This document shows positions 39,666 through 51,072 of a stretch of 64,000 bases of DNA, in pieces. The notes beneath the pieces were generated by a model that made no database searches, was not told the DNA's origin, and saw only the letters and a program-made list of their open reading frames with translations. The first letter of the stretch is position 1, and each line of letters opens with the position of its first letter. The position numbers and the translations under genes were made by a program. The DNA comes from Puffinus mauretanicus (Eukaryota; Chordata; Aves; Procellariiformes; Procellariidae), in contig JAJKFH010004053.1 of the NCBI GenBank assembly GCA_023333565.1, positions 4,712,001 to 4,776,000 on the forward strand. The letters run 5' to 3'.

Positions 39666-42600
39666 TGGATAGCACCAATATAAAACAACAAAGAGAACCT
39701 GTCTTAGAGAAACCAACACAGTGGATACGTGTTTGAAGCTGCATGAAAATCCTATAGCAAAAGCCAAGGAGGTTCAGTTACAATCCCCTCAACCTGTGAC
39801 AAACTCACCCAAGGCTTACAGATGTTTGGTGAACCCAGGGTTCGTTTGCTATAATTTGGACAGATGTATGGACACTGAATGAAACAGAATTACAAAATGA
39901 GCTGATACAGAGGGAGTTGGGTTGGGGTTTGCATTGTTTTGAGGCTACATTTCAGAACAGGCATCAGAAGTTGCCAAACTCAAGACAAACAAAACCGAGG
40001 AAATAAACTGTCTGTGGAAGCCCTGCAAAGTCAATCCAAGGTGTTTCATACAGCTGTACTAAGTCTGGAAAGAAAAGTCAACACACAGGCTATCAGCTCT
40101 CTGTCAGTTGATATGCTCCCCAGGAAACAATACACAGGTTTTATGGGCCAGATCCATAGCTGACAAAAATTGATGTAACCCCACTGAAGTCACTGGGGAT
40201 CAGCCTGCTTACATCAGCTACATCTCCAGCCCAACATCATTGACACTTTCATGGTTCCAATATCCAAAAGGAGCAAAGCTGAAGTGGAGAGTTTGTGTGG
40301 TCATTGCATGTCTTCCTCGAGTGAATCAATGTGGATGACTTTAAGATCTTTTCTTTGGTCCAACCTCCCGCTCTCCTTTGGCCACAAACTTACAGTTTGC
40401 TGCACCCAGGCAGGCCCCAGCACGTGCCTACATTTCACTCAGCAGGCGTCCTTTCTTACAAAACACATTGCAAAAATCAATGGTCTGTCATACACTTTAC
40501 CTCCTATTTCAAGCCAGGCTGTGAGCTGTCAGGAGAAGGAGCATCCCCTAGAATATTTTTATCCAGCCTGGGCACAATGGTACATAAATCCCATTGATGC
40601 TGTCTGTATTCCTATAAAAAAATCCAAGGACACTGGAAACACCTATCTCATCTCACAGTGCCTAAATTGTTCAATTTATTTTTGCAAGGGATCAGGCCCT
40701 CTACATCTATAAAATCTGGGCACAACGCACCCAGTGAGATATAAATTGTTAACCTGGAATTCTCCCTACAACCCTGAATTTCATTGAACCTTCAGTTATA
40801 GGTTAAACACTTCAGGTTAATCACTTAAACATTTGTGCAATGAAACTACAATGATTTTGTACAGAGATCATCTGCAGTATGTAACAATACCCAGAGCTGT
40901 GAGACAATTTAACAGAGGTCTCTACCTGCTGCAACACCTTAGCACAAGGGTGTGATTTAAAGGTAATGTGGCAGGTTTAATGCAGAATTTCCTTGCTTTC
41001 CTAGGTTTAAGTCTCAACCTTAATGGTATAACTTGCATTGACATTGTTTCAGTTTGTTTTGACATCATAATTGAGTCTAATCTCCACAGACTTGCACTGC
41101 AGTCTTATTTCCTATTGTAGTCTCGCAGTGTAATTTTACCATAAGAGCACTGTAGTGAAGTCTTCTCCAAGTCATGCTTTGAAATCACGTTGTGTGAGAA
41201 ATACTGCCTCGTAATGGCTTTGTAAGAGGGTCTCCAAAGATCTTCCCTGCAACAATTTGGCCATCTTAATCTCAAATTGTAATGATCTCACAATGCCATA
41301 AAGCAATTACCATTACAAATTGAAATGGTCTTATGTAGGAACTTCTGTGCTGCCTCATTAGGTGACACATTTTGCTGTGTCCAACCTCTTATTTAAATAT
41401 AGCACATCTACTGGATATCCACTGCTCTTTTAAATTCCAAAATTGGGCTAGAGCATGCATTTTATTCATCTTTTTTTCACTGCAGATGGGCTGATGAGAA
41501 TCTACTCTAGCTGCACATTTTGTTAGAGCGGGGCTGGGTTAGTGGCATCCAGATCTGGATGCCACCACTGTTGGAATTTTATTCACTTGCTGACCATAAG
41601 CCAAATCACAGCTAGGAATTTGCTTTGAAACCAAAATAACAGAAATCTGCTATGCTCTATTGTCACCTGATATAGCTCTACTTCCTCACCACTTTGTTCC
41701 TGAAAGGGCTTGCAGCTGGGGCATTGATTTCTATTTTAGCGATTCTTCGGGGAAGTGATGGCCAGCACAATTCCTGTCCCTTTGTTAGACACCCAAGACA
41801 GTAGGAGCTGGTGATTTGTGTTGGGAGGTAAAATAGGTTGCTCTGGCTTTTATAGTCAGAAATCTCAGAACACTTTAAGTTATTTCCTGGGAAAATCTTG
41901 GGTTTATCTAGGACACCAGCAAGACCAGCTATGGAGGACCTTGGGGTGTTTTTCCAGACTGACTGGGAAGTTAGATCAACTCCATTAGACTGGGGATGTT
42001 GGCCTGGCTTCTACATGGCTCCAGGAAGTGTGAAACTGTTCCATTCTTACTCCTCTAATTCACTTTTTATTTCATTTTTGACCCTCTACAGGTGTATTTA
42101 AGACAGTGATTTTATGGCCCATGGAATACCAGAACACGCGTGGTACACCGCGAGGACAAAGGCCCACTGCCACCACTTAGAGCCAACTTTCAAGAAGCAG
42201 CCGAGACTTATAACTTCTTCAGTTCAGAGACGTACTCCTGAGAACATGTTCATTATTTTAATTGAAGTCTTCATTGTTGGCTGACTGCCAAGTGGCCTAC
42301 CAGATGTCTCTCTCTTTACTATGGTTGAAGCAGATTATGATGTTCCAGTTCATTTTTCCTTCACTGACAGCCTGGTTCCAAAAATGTGCCAGACTTTAAG
42401 GGCAATATTTTCAAAAGCCAGGTCAACTCACAACAGTACACCAATGACAGTGCATGCAGATACTACAAAACCGTATGATAGGCAATTAACTCAATGTTAT
42501 TTATGCTAGTCAAGTAACTTTGATTTTGTTAAGAGTCTTTAACACTGAGGAGGAGGATCCTTAAAGTGCCAGTTCCTGGAGTCTGTTGAATATGGCAGAA

Positions 42601-45447
42601 TTGAAACTTTCACTTGGAAAATATAAAGTTTTGGCACATGTCGTTAAAAGGGAGAACCTGAATCTAGCAGCTTGCAAAATGAGAGAGAAAAAAAAAAACA
42701 ACTCTAAATGGATTTTTTAAGTTGCATTTTTTCCAAAACCATTAATTGCATCACAGGCATGAATGCATTTCTTGTGTATGCATTTTTACACACAGATCCC
42801 AAAGTCCTGCTCATGAAGGGTCTCTCTTACATCCATTGTCTCTCCCTCATCTTCCCCCCCCCGAAGTGAAAAAGAGTTTCACAGAACAAAGGCTATTCTC
42901 TATCAGATCAGAAGTCTTCAAGACATTTGCAGTAACTCATTTCAAGGAAGGTCCCAAAGTCTTAGCACTTAGCCAAAATTTTGAAGGTCTCTAATGCCCT
43001 GTAAGAAATGTTTTTTATAGAATTCTCTTTCTCACTATAGGAACCTTCAGCCATGTGCCAAGTCTTCTCTTTCCAGCCTTCAAATACTCAATATTTTTTT
43101 CCTCTTTTTCACCTGCTCAGGTAGTCTCAACTGCTTTCCAACTAACTCCTCACCCTTTGAATATTCTGTGGATGTCTGATCATGAATGAACACACATTTC
43201 ATACTGTGGCTATGCATCCCGAAGAACATTGTGCATGCCAAAACAGGTAGCTAGAACACAGTAGGAAGACTTTTTCCACAGTTTCTTTCTATTGCTCTTG
43301 GTGTCTGCTGTCATCTTCACCATAGTCCCCTGTATATAACTTCAGGATTATTTTTCAATGTGCATGTAAGGTGTACACCCTCTCTAGATCTCTGCCTTTC
43401 TCTTTTGCTTTCAGATGGAAGTACTTCATGCAGGTTTTTTTTATGAAATGCGATTCTATAGAAATTAGAAGCCAAAGTTACATTAGCTGGTAATTCTGAC
43501 TTGAAACTTTTAATAAGCCTCATGGCTTTTGAGAGTCTCTGTCTGCATGTGTTCGTGCAGTTCCATTTCCTAGCTGTGTTCTATCTACCAGGCAAAATAT
43601 TACTATTATGTTATCTTTATGCTAGTCTTGCATTGCCCTGTGTCATGACACCAATACAATACTACTTACCAAAACTTTAAAGATCCAGCACCATAACCTC
43701 CAGACAACCCCCTGATATGAAGCAGCAAGTTTGCTGTGTTAAGCAAGGGGCTTGACAGGAAGGAGGGAGTGCTTTGTTAATAAACTGCATTGTCTGAACA
43801 GTTTTACTAGTGTGAAGACCCTTGTACTGATGATTTATTTGGAAGTTCTGGGTATATTAACTTTTGCTAAGAGCTGAGACTAAAAACTTTATGGGGAATG
43901 CTACATACACTCCAAAGACCGACAAGAGAATTTAAGTTAGATGTGATTAGTATGAAGAAAGTTACATTTATTACACTCTTATGTATAATTGATCATATGA
44001 AAGGCCTTTTGTAACTATAAAAGAGACAGCACATTAAATTGTTTTACCCTGAGGATTATACAAATTTGTAGAAATCGGATTGGAATACCAGCCTATTGGT
44101 TTCATTGCTATGGTAAATCATTAAGATGTTCTATGTTAATCATAAATCTTTGTATCTATTTATTATTAATCAAATAGCTCCTCCCAGCTGCTGCTTTGCT
44201 TCATCCATCTGAGCCAATCAAACCAAAACCTGGTAGCATTAGGTCTGATGAAGGGTGGCTGCATACACTAATATGCATGGCACATAGCATGGATTATACA
44301 GTGCTAGACATGGGGTATGAGCGCTGATGGGGTGTTAGCTCTCCACAGCAGGGGGGCCTGTTTTCTGGATTTGCGAGAAGGCATGCCTCATTAGTAAGAT
44401 GATTCATGGTGAAAGGGAGTTTAGCTGGGAATAATTTAGTAGCTGCTGTGGTGGAGTAGAAATATAGTTTGGGATAGAGAGGTTATGAACCTGTATTTAT
44501 TTGATAAAGTCTTGAACACTGACTGATATCAACCTGCATTACTCTTACCCATTTCAGTTTGGAAAACAATGCTTCAAAAACCTCTCAACTCACAAGTAAG
44601 TAAATGAAAAAGACAGTCCGAATACTACCTAACTTAATGGTCTTGTATTATTTGTGGATTATCCAAGCTTCTAAGCAAAGCTAGTTGGCTTTCAGAGCAT
44701 TTCTGAGCTCTAGTCTACACAGACTAATGGTTCGTTGCCAAGTAGAAGTCAATTCCAACTCAATGATATAGCGTATTGATTACTGCCTATTTCCTCTACT
44801 ATATCCTGTGAGTGTAATGGTATCTGACATATAATTTTCCCTAAACTGCTGAAGTTGACATACTATTTAGATTTGGCCCACATTTCTTCAATTAGCAGGA
44901 GTATTATAAATGATGTACTGCTCCAAGCCTTAGACACTTCTTGCTCATGCCACACAAAATTAGGAAGTGTGGAAACTCATTTTAAGAGGAGACAAAAATA
45001 TTATTGAAAGAACTAGATATTTGCAGTAGTGCCATAAGAAGATGGGAAACAAGAAGAGCGAAAAAAATACAGTCCATTCAGAACTGAGCAATGAACTCCA
45101 TTACTGTGACAGATTTTCCTTAAGTAACTTAATCTTTAAAAGCAAAACATCCCTACTTTACCTTAAGTGGGCCAGTTTGCAAATGTAAACAGACATCTTT
45201 CAAACAATGACCAGTTCACATTCATCTTTATAGTTTACTGTGAAAGTAACTATGTGTTGGGAAAACATGCACAGAACATACATTGCACACTGTGGTTTGC
45301 AAAACAAAATAGGAAAATTCTTGCAACGATTTCACTGTAGGCTGCTGAGATTAGTGATGGGGTTTCTTACAGGTAGGAAGTATGGCAGCAGTATGTAGCT
45401 GTAAGTGAATTCTTTCATGTGACTTTGCTTCTCCTCCGGTCTGTTAA
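39666..45447. other. No gene seen; unique AT-rich sequence
   Basis: Contains the palindromic motif at 40.14 kb. A 153-codon plus frame (40251-40712) has no domain. The 41.0-41.4 and 44.1-44.3 kb stretches, with AT cores such as TAATATGCATGG, could be conserved non-coding DNA, but this is only an impression. Confidence 0.55.
40142..40205. repeat. Palindromic amniote repeat-like motif
   Basis: GGGCCAGATCC, then TGATGTAACCCCACTGAAGT and CACTGGGGATCAG. This resembles the GATCC...CCATTGACTTCAATGG...GGATC palindromes that recur in bird and turtle genomes, recalled from memory without a family name. The near-palindromic core is CCCACTGAAGTCACTGGGG (40180-40198). Confidence 0.4.
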
Positions 45448-46045
45448 TGTCGTGGTTTAACCCCAGCAGGCCACTAAGTCCCACACAGCCGCTTGCTCAC
45501 TCCCCCCTGGTGGGATGGGGAGAGAACAGGAAGAGTAAAAGTGAGAAAACTCATGGGTTGAAATAAAGACAGTTTAATAAGTAAAGCAAAAGCCGTGCAT
45601 GCAAGCAAAACAAAACAAGGAATTAATTCCCTACTTCCCATTGGCAGGCAGGTGTTCAGCCATCTCCAGGAAAGCAGGGCTCCATCACACGTAATGGTTA
45701 CTTGGGAAGACAAACGCCATCACTCCGAATGTCCCCCCCTTCCTTCTTCTTCCACCAACTTTATAAGCTGAGCATGACATCATATGGTATGGAATATCCC
45801 TCTGGTCAGCTGGGGTCAGCTGTCCTGGCTGCGTCCCCTCCCAGCTTCTTGTGCAGCCCCAGTCTCCTCGCTGGTGGGGTGGTATGAGGAGCAGAAAAGG
45901 CCTTGACTCTGTGGAAGCACTGCTCAGCAGTAACGAAAACACCTCTGTATTATCAACACTGTTTTCAGCACAAATCCAAAACATAGCCCCATACATACTA
46001 GCTACTATAAAGAAAATTAACTTTATCCCAGCCAAAACCAGCACA
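45448..46045 (-). mobile_element. ERVL-type LTR, apparently the 3' LTR of a partial provirus
   Basis: Read on the minus strand, this 598-bp unit starts TGTGCTGGTTTTGGCTGGG and ends CCACGACA, so it has the TG...CA ends of a retroviral LTR. Inside, in minus-strand order, are a TATA-like TTATAAAG (45760-45767) and, about 190 bp further on, a variant poly(A) signal ATTAAA (45573-45578), which is the normal U3-R order. I recognise the sequence as a common avian ERVL-like LTR; the exact family name was not checked. A purine-rich tract directly precedes it on the minus strand (46046-46060), as expected of a 3' LTR. The base flank on the plus-strand side is GTTAA (45443-45447), but I found no matching copy at the other end, so the 5' half of the provirus has probably been lost or lies under diverged sequence. 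It encodes no protein. Confidence 0.85.
45760..45767 (-). promoter_or_regulatory. TATA-like box of the LTR
   Basis: TTATAAAG on the minus strand lies between a TGATGTCA CRE-like site about 10 bp upstream (plus-strand TGACATCA near 45775) and the poly(A)-type signal downstream. The position fits the U3 promoter of the LTR. Whether it still drives transcription cannot be seen from sequence. Confidence 0.5.
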
Positions 46046-46599
46046 TTCTCCACCCCTTAATCCATACCATTTACATCATGTTCAGGTCCCACACTATCCA
46101 ATACATCCTCATTACCTACCACCACCCTTCCCATCCTTTGATAAAATACACAGATATCATTCCCTTAGTCTATGGACCACCCCTGTGAAATGTCTGTAAA
46201 ATGTCCAGAAATGTCCACAAACTGTCCATTGAGTTAATTTAGTCCATGACTTTGGGCTCCATCTGTTATGGTGGTCACTCAGGTCAGGAGAGGTGGTGTG
46301 TTGCGTGGAGTTACTGGGCACCAAAGCCAGCTCAGGTGGGGTCATTGCTGCACTTGCACTGCTTCTTGTAAGGCTTGTCCTCCATCGGTTCAGGTGGTTC
46401 CTGCTATAATAATTCCTATAACATGCAAATCAGACCATGGGTTACAACAATTTAAAGGTATTTCCATTACAATCTCCACACCTGGTCCCTTTGGGCCAGG
46501 TTTTAGAGTTTAACATTGCAACAAACTCCTCCCCTTGCCGCTGCTCTGGCTTGGACTGCAGTCCCTTAGGGGGGTCCCGTCCTCAAGTGGAGCCTTATC
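46046..46599 (-). mobile_element. ERVL-like internal 3' region with polypurine tract
   Basis: On the minus strand this stretch runs straight into the LTR at 46045. Its last bases (plus 46046-46060) read as the purine-rich AAGGGGTGGAGAA, the expected primer site for plus-strand synthesis. Upstream of it is sequence I recognise as recurring next to this LTR type in birds. No gag, pol or env frame survives: the longest minus-strand frames here are about 60 codons and have no retroviral motif. It is non-coding in its present state. Confidence 0.7.
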
Positions 46600-46985
46600 T
46601 ATGAGCCACAGTCTCTCCAGGGCTACACCTGCTGCGGCATAGACTTATCCACAGCCACAGTCGCTTTGAGGTGCACCTGTTCCAGGGTGGTCTTCTCCAT
46701 GGGCCACAATCCCTTCAGAGATATACCTGCTCCAGCATGGCCACAGTCCCTTCAGAAGTAAACCTGCTCCAACGTGGCCTTACCCATGCCTGCAGTCCCT
46801 CCAGGGGTGTACCTGCTCTGTTGTGGGCTTATCCATGGCCACACGCTTTGAGGTGCTCCAGCATGGCCTCATGCATAGCCACTGATGCTTCAGGGTGTAC
46901 CTGCTGCAGCATGGACTTGTCCACAGCCACAGACACTTCGAGATGTACCTGCTCTGGCATGGGCTTATCCACGGCCACAGGAAAA
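46600..46985 (-). repeat. ~48-bp tandem array inside the ERV remnant
   Basis: A motif like CTGCTCCAGCATGG followed by a CCACAG-containing spacer recurs on the plus strand with starts at 46629, 46677, 46727, 46764, 46813, 46853, 46901 and 46949. Spacings are 48, 50, 37, 49, 40, 48 and 48 bp, so about eight units with small deletions. Because 48 is a multiple of three, open frames persist on both strands, giving a 16-residue periodic peptide. That explains the 155-codon plus frame (46671-47138) and 82-codon minus frame (46829-47077), neither of which resembles a known protein. The units have diverged from one another. Confidence 0.8.
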
Positions 46986-47145
46986 AGGGAAAGTAACAGC
47001 TTAGCTAAAAGTGGTAGAAATTTCCTATGCCATAATAGTCTGCTTTTTTTCCACCAGTTTCTCTCCTGGTTCTCCACTTTGCTTTTATTTCCTGAGATGG
47101 AGTTTTCTGTAACTAAAATACCAAGGCAAAAGCTCTGAAAACCAA
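46986..47145 (-). mobile_element. Probable 5' boundary zone of the ERV remnant
   Basis: Purine-rich on the minus strand and continuous with the repeat array, this piece probably belongs to the same provirus. I cannot place the junction with host DNA exactly: no TG end, primer-binding site or copy of the GTTAA flank is visible. The end at 47145 is an estimate. Confidence 0.35.
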
Positions 47146-49970
47146 TGGGTTTTGAAATAGATACATTGGTCTGTGCAGTTCTGTGAGGTATAGGAGCATG
47201 GGCTGAAACTGCACAGGTTGTGAGATCATGTCTTCTTTCTTTTCCTTTATCTTTTCATTCTTTTTTTTTTTTCCTTTTCCCTTCCTTTAAACACTGAATA
47301 TGTTTAATGTGCAAAATTTAAAAGGCTACCTTTTTAAGTATCTGGCATTGTATTTTAAGACACAGAAAGAAGAGAAAGCTTTCTAGCTTGCCAAACAGTG
47401 TATATACAGGGCTGAAGGAAGAATGAACAAATTAATTTTCTGCTCCCTGTCCTGACCCATCTGTATTATTTATTTATTCTGAAATAATTCACTGCACAGC
47501 AAAACCACCACTTCTTATTTCCTACACAGAGCCTGAGCTTCCAGACTAGACTTCCTATGCCAGCTGATACCGTTGTGGCAGGCAGAAATGTATGAAAGGA
47601 ATATATATTCCTGGTCTAATGGGTGCTGTGCCCATCAGAGATATTTTGCTCCTGTCTTTGCATATGGAAGGAGAACATCTTCAGCAGAACGGGTGTGCTC
47701 CTGCAAGGGAAGAAGGTATCAAATGCTGAGAAAGCTGCTCTGTGCTGTAAAAGATATCTAATGATACAGATTGCTCTTGTCCTTCCCTCTCAGGGAACTG
47801 GTGATAAATAAGTTGCCTTCTTGCATCCCCACCTTTATCCTGCACTGAAGATTTTTAGCAACAGCCAGTGTTTGCACTGCTACTGAGCTGAAGCACTTAC
47901 TCTGTGGTCACACACCTTATGGCCTAAACCTTTGCTCCAGAGCCCCTCCCTGCCTCAGTTATTAGGTGGTTTGAAGTTGGCTTGGGATTATACGGAAGTA
48001 ATCCATGCCACTTCCTCATTTTGGATTATCTGTGTCTTCATTTTACCTTCTCCCAGACAGTGGCTGCATGTTACTGTCATTCTGGTGGTTTGAGAGACAA
48101 GATGGAGGGATGCTCCTTCTGAGTCTCTGTCTTTTTGTGGTACCATCTTCTGAAATGAGCACTTTCTCCTGTATTTAGTCTTTGCAGCAACTTTAGTGCT
48201 GCTTTTACTTTGTACCTGCTACCATGTTTTCAAGAGAAAACATTTTTCTGCAATCTATTTTTAAAGCTAGTGCCAGTGGAATAAATAAAGAGATACGAAG
48301 AGCGATAAGTCCCAAATTGCAGCCTGCCTTGGGTGTTGGTTTGGTTATCGAAATATACAATCAGCGGTGCCCAGAGCTCTGTGAAAGAGATCCTCTACAC
48401 CAAGTCCTGTCACAAGTATAAACTCGTAAATAATTACTTGTGAGTAAACGGATAAAAAGGTTCTTAAAAGATGCCAGGTGCTTGTGTGCTAGGTGTGTCA
48501 ATCTAACAGAGGCACATATCGGTAGGAAAAGATAACCAGATTCTGATCTCATTTATACCCTGAAAGCTCAGAATAAATCAGAACAACTCAGGCTTACCTC
48601 CAGAGGACCTGAGATCAGAGCTGGATGCTCAACGACTGAAGATTTTAACACTGCTCAGGTAGAATATGCAACTGTTTTGACTCCTTAAAGCCCAAAGGCT
48701 GAGTTGTTCTCACCCACCAAGAGAAGATCCAGGCCAAGAATTGCACAAGTACCATTCCATCCCTACCGGAGCTTGAAGGGGCACACAGTTATCAATGGTG
48801 CCATAAGCAAGCATATTCGAAACCTGCTTGGCTGACAACAACTGTGCCTGGAACTGTGTCTGGATGCTGCATTCTGCATTTTCCTTCAGAGGAAAGCATG
48901 TGGATAGGCTACACCTTAGCCAGCTCTGGGATTTGGGCATACTCCTGATGAAGAAAGAGGATGGCATGATGCCTCTGGAGTCCTGGAATGCAGGGCACCA
49001 AGTTTGCTCCAAAACAAACGTCATGTACAATATATGTATAAGGTTAGTTGGATTTAGCCGTGTTGTCAGGGTGCTGCCTGGCAAAGACGCTGAAACATTC
49101 AGAACCCTAAAGCTAAATGGTGTTGTTTGAAAGTCCCCGAGCAGCACCTCTCTGACGCCATGTGATGTAACCAGAAGTAATCATATGAGCTAGAACTGCA
49201 TAGCCTCAACTGTGTGAACAGCAGAACATATAGGCATTGATTGCACTGCTGGCAGCAGCATGCTGAGACTGAGAAATTCACCACTGGGACCAGTCCCAGA
49301 TTTCAAGCACCTAGATGGGTTAGGGATTTCATGGGGATTTGGCTGGGCCCATCATAAACAGGCTTTCTGCTGAATTCAAAGCCAGTTTGAGGTCCAGATC
49401 CTAGAAAATGTTGAACTTCCAGGAAACTTATGTTTATGAATTTTCACTCATTCCTAGTAAAAGATAATGGGTTTGAACCCACTGCCCTTATTTCAGACAG
49501 GTTTTTCCCAGTCAACCGCCTTGATGTAGTATATCTCAGACACTTTACAAACCGTCATTAAAACTAGGAAACCCTGAAATGCATCCTTTTTTTTCAGGAA
49601 CATGGGAACCAATCACATACCACTGGTGAGGGTAGGAGTGCAAAGAGCATCCCAACCTCATCAGCCCTATGGGGGAGCTGGGAGCCACGGTGAAGGAGAC
49701 CTTGACCTGCTTCTTTCCCCACTTTTAGCAATGGCTACAAACATCTACAGCTGGGCAGAGAGAGAGAGGCAAACCTGAATAAGGACAGACAATGTTTCAC
49801 AGTGCAGGCTAGAAGGCTTCTTCCTCTTTCCTTTTATTGACTAGCTGGAGCGTTTATAGTTAATCATCTTCAGATGGAAATATACTTTACAGACATATCA
49901 GGGTAGGAAGCTACAATGAAGCTCAAGAGATGTGATCACTTGCCAAACTCTGTGGTATAGAAGTTGTTAA
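47146..49970. other. No gene seen between the two ERV copies
   Basis: Unique sequence with a T-rich run at 47.25 kb. The longest frame is 145 codons (48710-49147, minus) with an overlapping 100-codon frame on the opposite strand; neither is recognised. Confidence 0.6.
47251..47292 (+). repeat. T-rich polypyrimidine tract
   Basis: A run of 14 T flanked by CTTTTCC-type sequence, about 110 bp outside the estimated edge of the ERV remnant. Confidence 0.7.
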
Positions 49971-49975
49971 ATTAG
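49971..49975. repeat. Target-site duplication, left copy
   Basis: ATTAG immediately precedes the LTR terminus and is repeated exactly at 51068-51072. Confidence 0.9.
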
Positions 49976-51067
49976 TGTGGTGGGTTGACCCTGGCTGGAT
50001 GCCAGGTGTCCACTAAAGCCACTCTATCACTCCCCCTCCTCAGCTGGACAGGGGAGAGAAAATAAAACGAAAGGCTTGTGGGGCGAGATAAGGGCAGGGA
50101 GGTCACTCACCAATTACCGTCATGGGCAAAACAGACTCTACTTGGGGAAAATTAACTTAATTTGTTACCAATCAAATCAGAGTAGGGTAATAAGAAATAA
50201 AACCTGAATCTTAAAAACACCGTCCCCCCACCCCGCCCTTCTTCCCGGGCTCAGCTTCACTCCCGAATTCTCTACCTCCTCCCCGCCAGCGGCACAGGAG
50301 GACGGGGAATGGGGATTGCAGTCAGTTCATCACACGTTGTCTCTGCCGCTCCTTCCTTCTCATGGGGAGCACTCCTCACACTCTTCCCCTGCTCCAGTGT
50401 GGGGTGCCTCCCATGGGAGACAGTCCTCCACGAACTTCTCCAACGGGAGTCCTTCCCACGGGCTGCCGTTCTTCACAAACTGCTCCAGCATGGGTCCCCC
50501 ACAGGGTCACAAGTCCTGCCAGCAAACCTGCTTCAGCATGGGCTCCTCTCTTCATGGGGCCACAGGTCCTGCCAGGAGCCTGCTCCAGCACAGGCTTCCC
50601 ATGGGGTCACAGCCTCCTTTGGGCATCCACCTGCTCTGGTGTGGAGTCCTCCACGGGCTGCAGGTGGATATCTGCTCCACCGTGGACCTCCATGGGCTGC
50701 AGGGGGACAGCCTGTCTCACCATGGTCTTCACCACATGCTGCAGGGGAGTCTCTGCTGCGGTGCCTGGAGCACCTCCTCCCCCTCCTTCTTCACTGACCT
50801 GGGTGACTGCAGAGTTGTTTCTCTCACATACACTCACTCCTTTCTCCAGCTGCAGTTCTGCAGGTTTTCCCCCCCCCTTCTTAAATGTGTTATCCCAGAG
50901 GTGCTACCATCATTGCTGATGGGCTCGGCCTTGGCCAGCGGCGGGTCTGTCTTGGAGCCGGCTGGCATTGGCTCTATCGGACATGGGGGAAGCTTCTAGC
51001 AGCTTCTCACAGAAGCCACCCCTGTAGCCTCCCCGCTACCAAAACCTTGCCATGCAAACCCAATACA
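49976..51067 (-). mobile_element. Complete solo LTR, ERVL type, with 5-bp target duplication
   Basis: Read on the minus strand it begins TGTATTGGGTTTGCATGGCA and ends CAACCCACCACA, so it has intact TG...CA ends over 1092 bp. It is flanked on both sides by the same five bases, ATTAG (49971-49975 and 51068-51072). A 5-bp duplication is the length typical of ERVL (class III) elements; ERV1 usually gives 4 and ERVK 6. I recognise the sequence as a widespread avian LTR. There is one LTR and no internal sequence, so this is the product of LTR-LTR recombination. The frames inside it, including a 227-codon plus frame (50316-50999), follow its GC-rich internal tandem repeats and are not genes. A TTTAAG-type TATA-like sequence lies on the minus strand near 50880-50890. 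Confidence 0.92.
50389..50690 (-). repeat. Tandem units inside the solo LTR
   Basis: CTGCTCCAGCATGG-like anchors occur on the plus strand at 50389, 50435, 50480, 50528, 50580, 50631 and 50672, spaced 46, 45, 48, 52, 51 and 41 bp. About seven degenerate units make up much of the LTR body and keep frames open on both strands. The same anchor and spacing occur in the other ERV at 46.6-47.0 kb. Confidence 0.75.
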
Positions 51068-51072
51068 ATTAG
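51068..51072. repeat. Target-site duplication, right copy
   Basis: ATTAG immediately follows the LTR terminus and matches 49971-49975. Confidence 0.9.

Noticed and set aside
40251..40712. 153-codon open frame
   Set aside because: Cys/Ser-rich mixed composition, no motif, no splice or promoter context; a second unrelated frame (40331-40597) overlaps it on the same strand.
45448..46045. Plus-strand reading of the LTR (TGTCGTGG...GCACA)
   Set aside because: Both readings have TG...CA ends, but the TATA-like box, the poly(A)-type signal order and the adjacent polypurine tract only make sense on the minus strand.
46671..47138. 155-codon open frame
   Set aside because: It is antisense across the ERV repeat array, where a 48-bp period keeps frames open by structure alone.
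49460..49490. Possible tRNA B box, GGGTTTGAACCCA
   Set aside because: The sequence is a self-complementary palindrome rather than a 5-bp stem with 7-base loop, and no A box or acceptor stem lies at the right distance.
50316..50999. 227-codon open frame, the longest in the window, with overlapping 185- and 162-codon frames
   Set aside because: It lies wholly within the solo LTR and follows its tandem repeats in several frames at once. There is no domain, and the element reads on the opposite strand.
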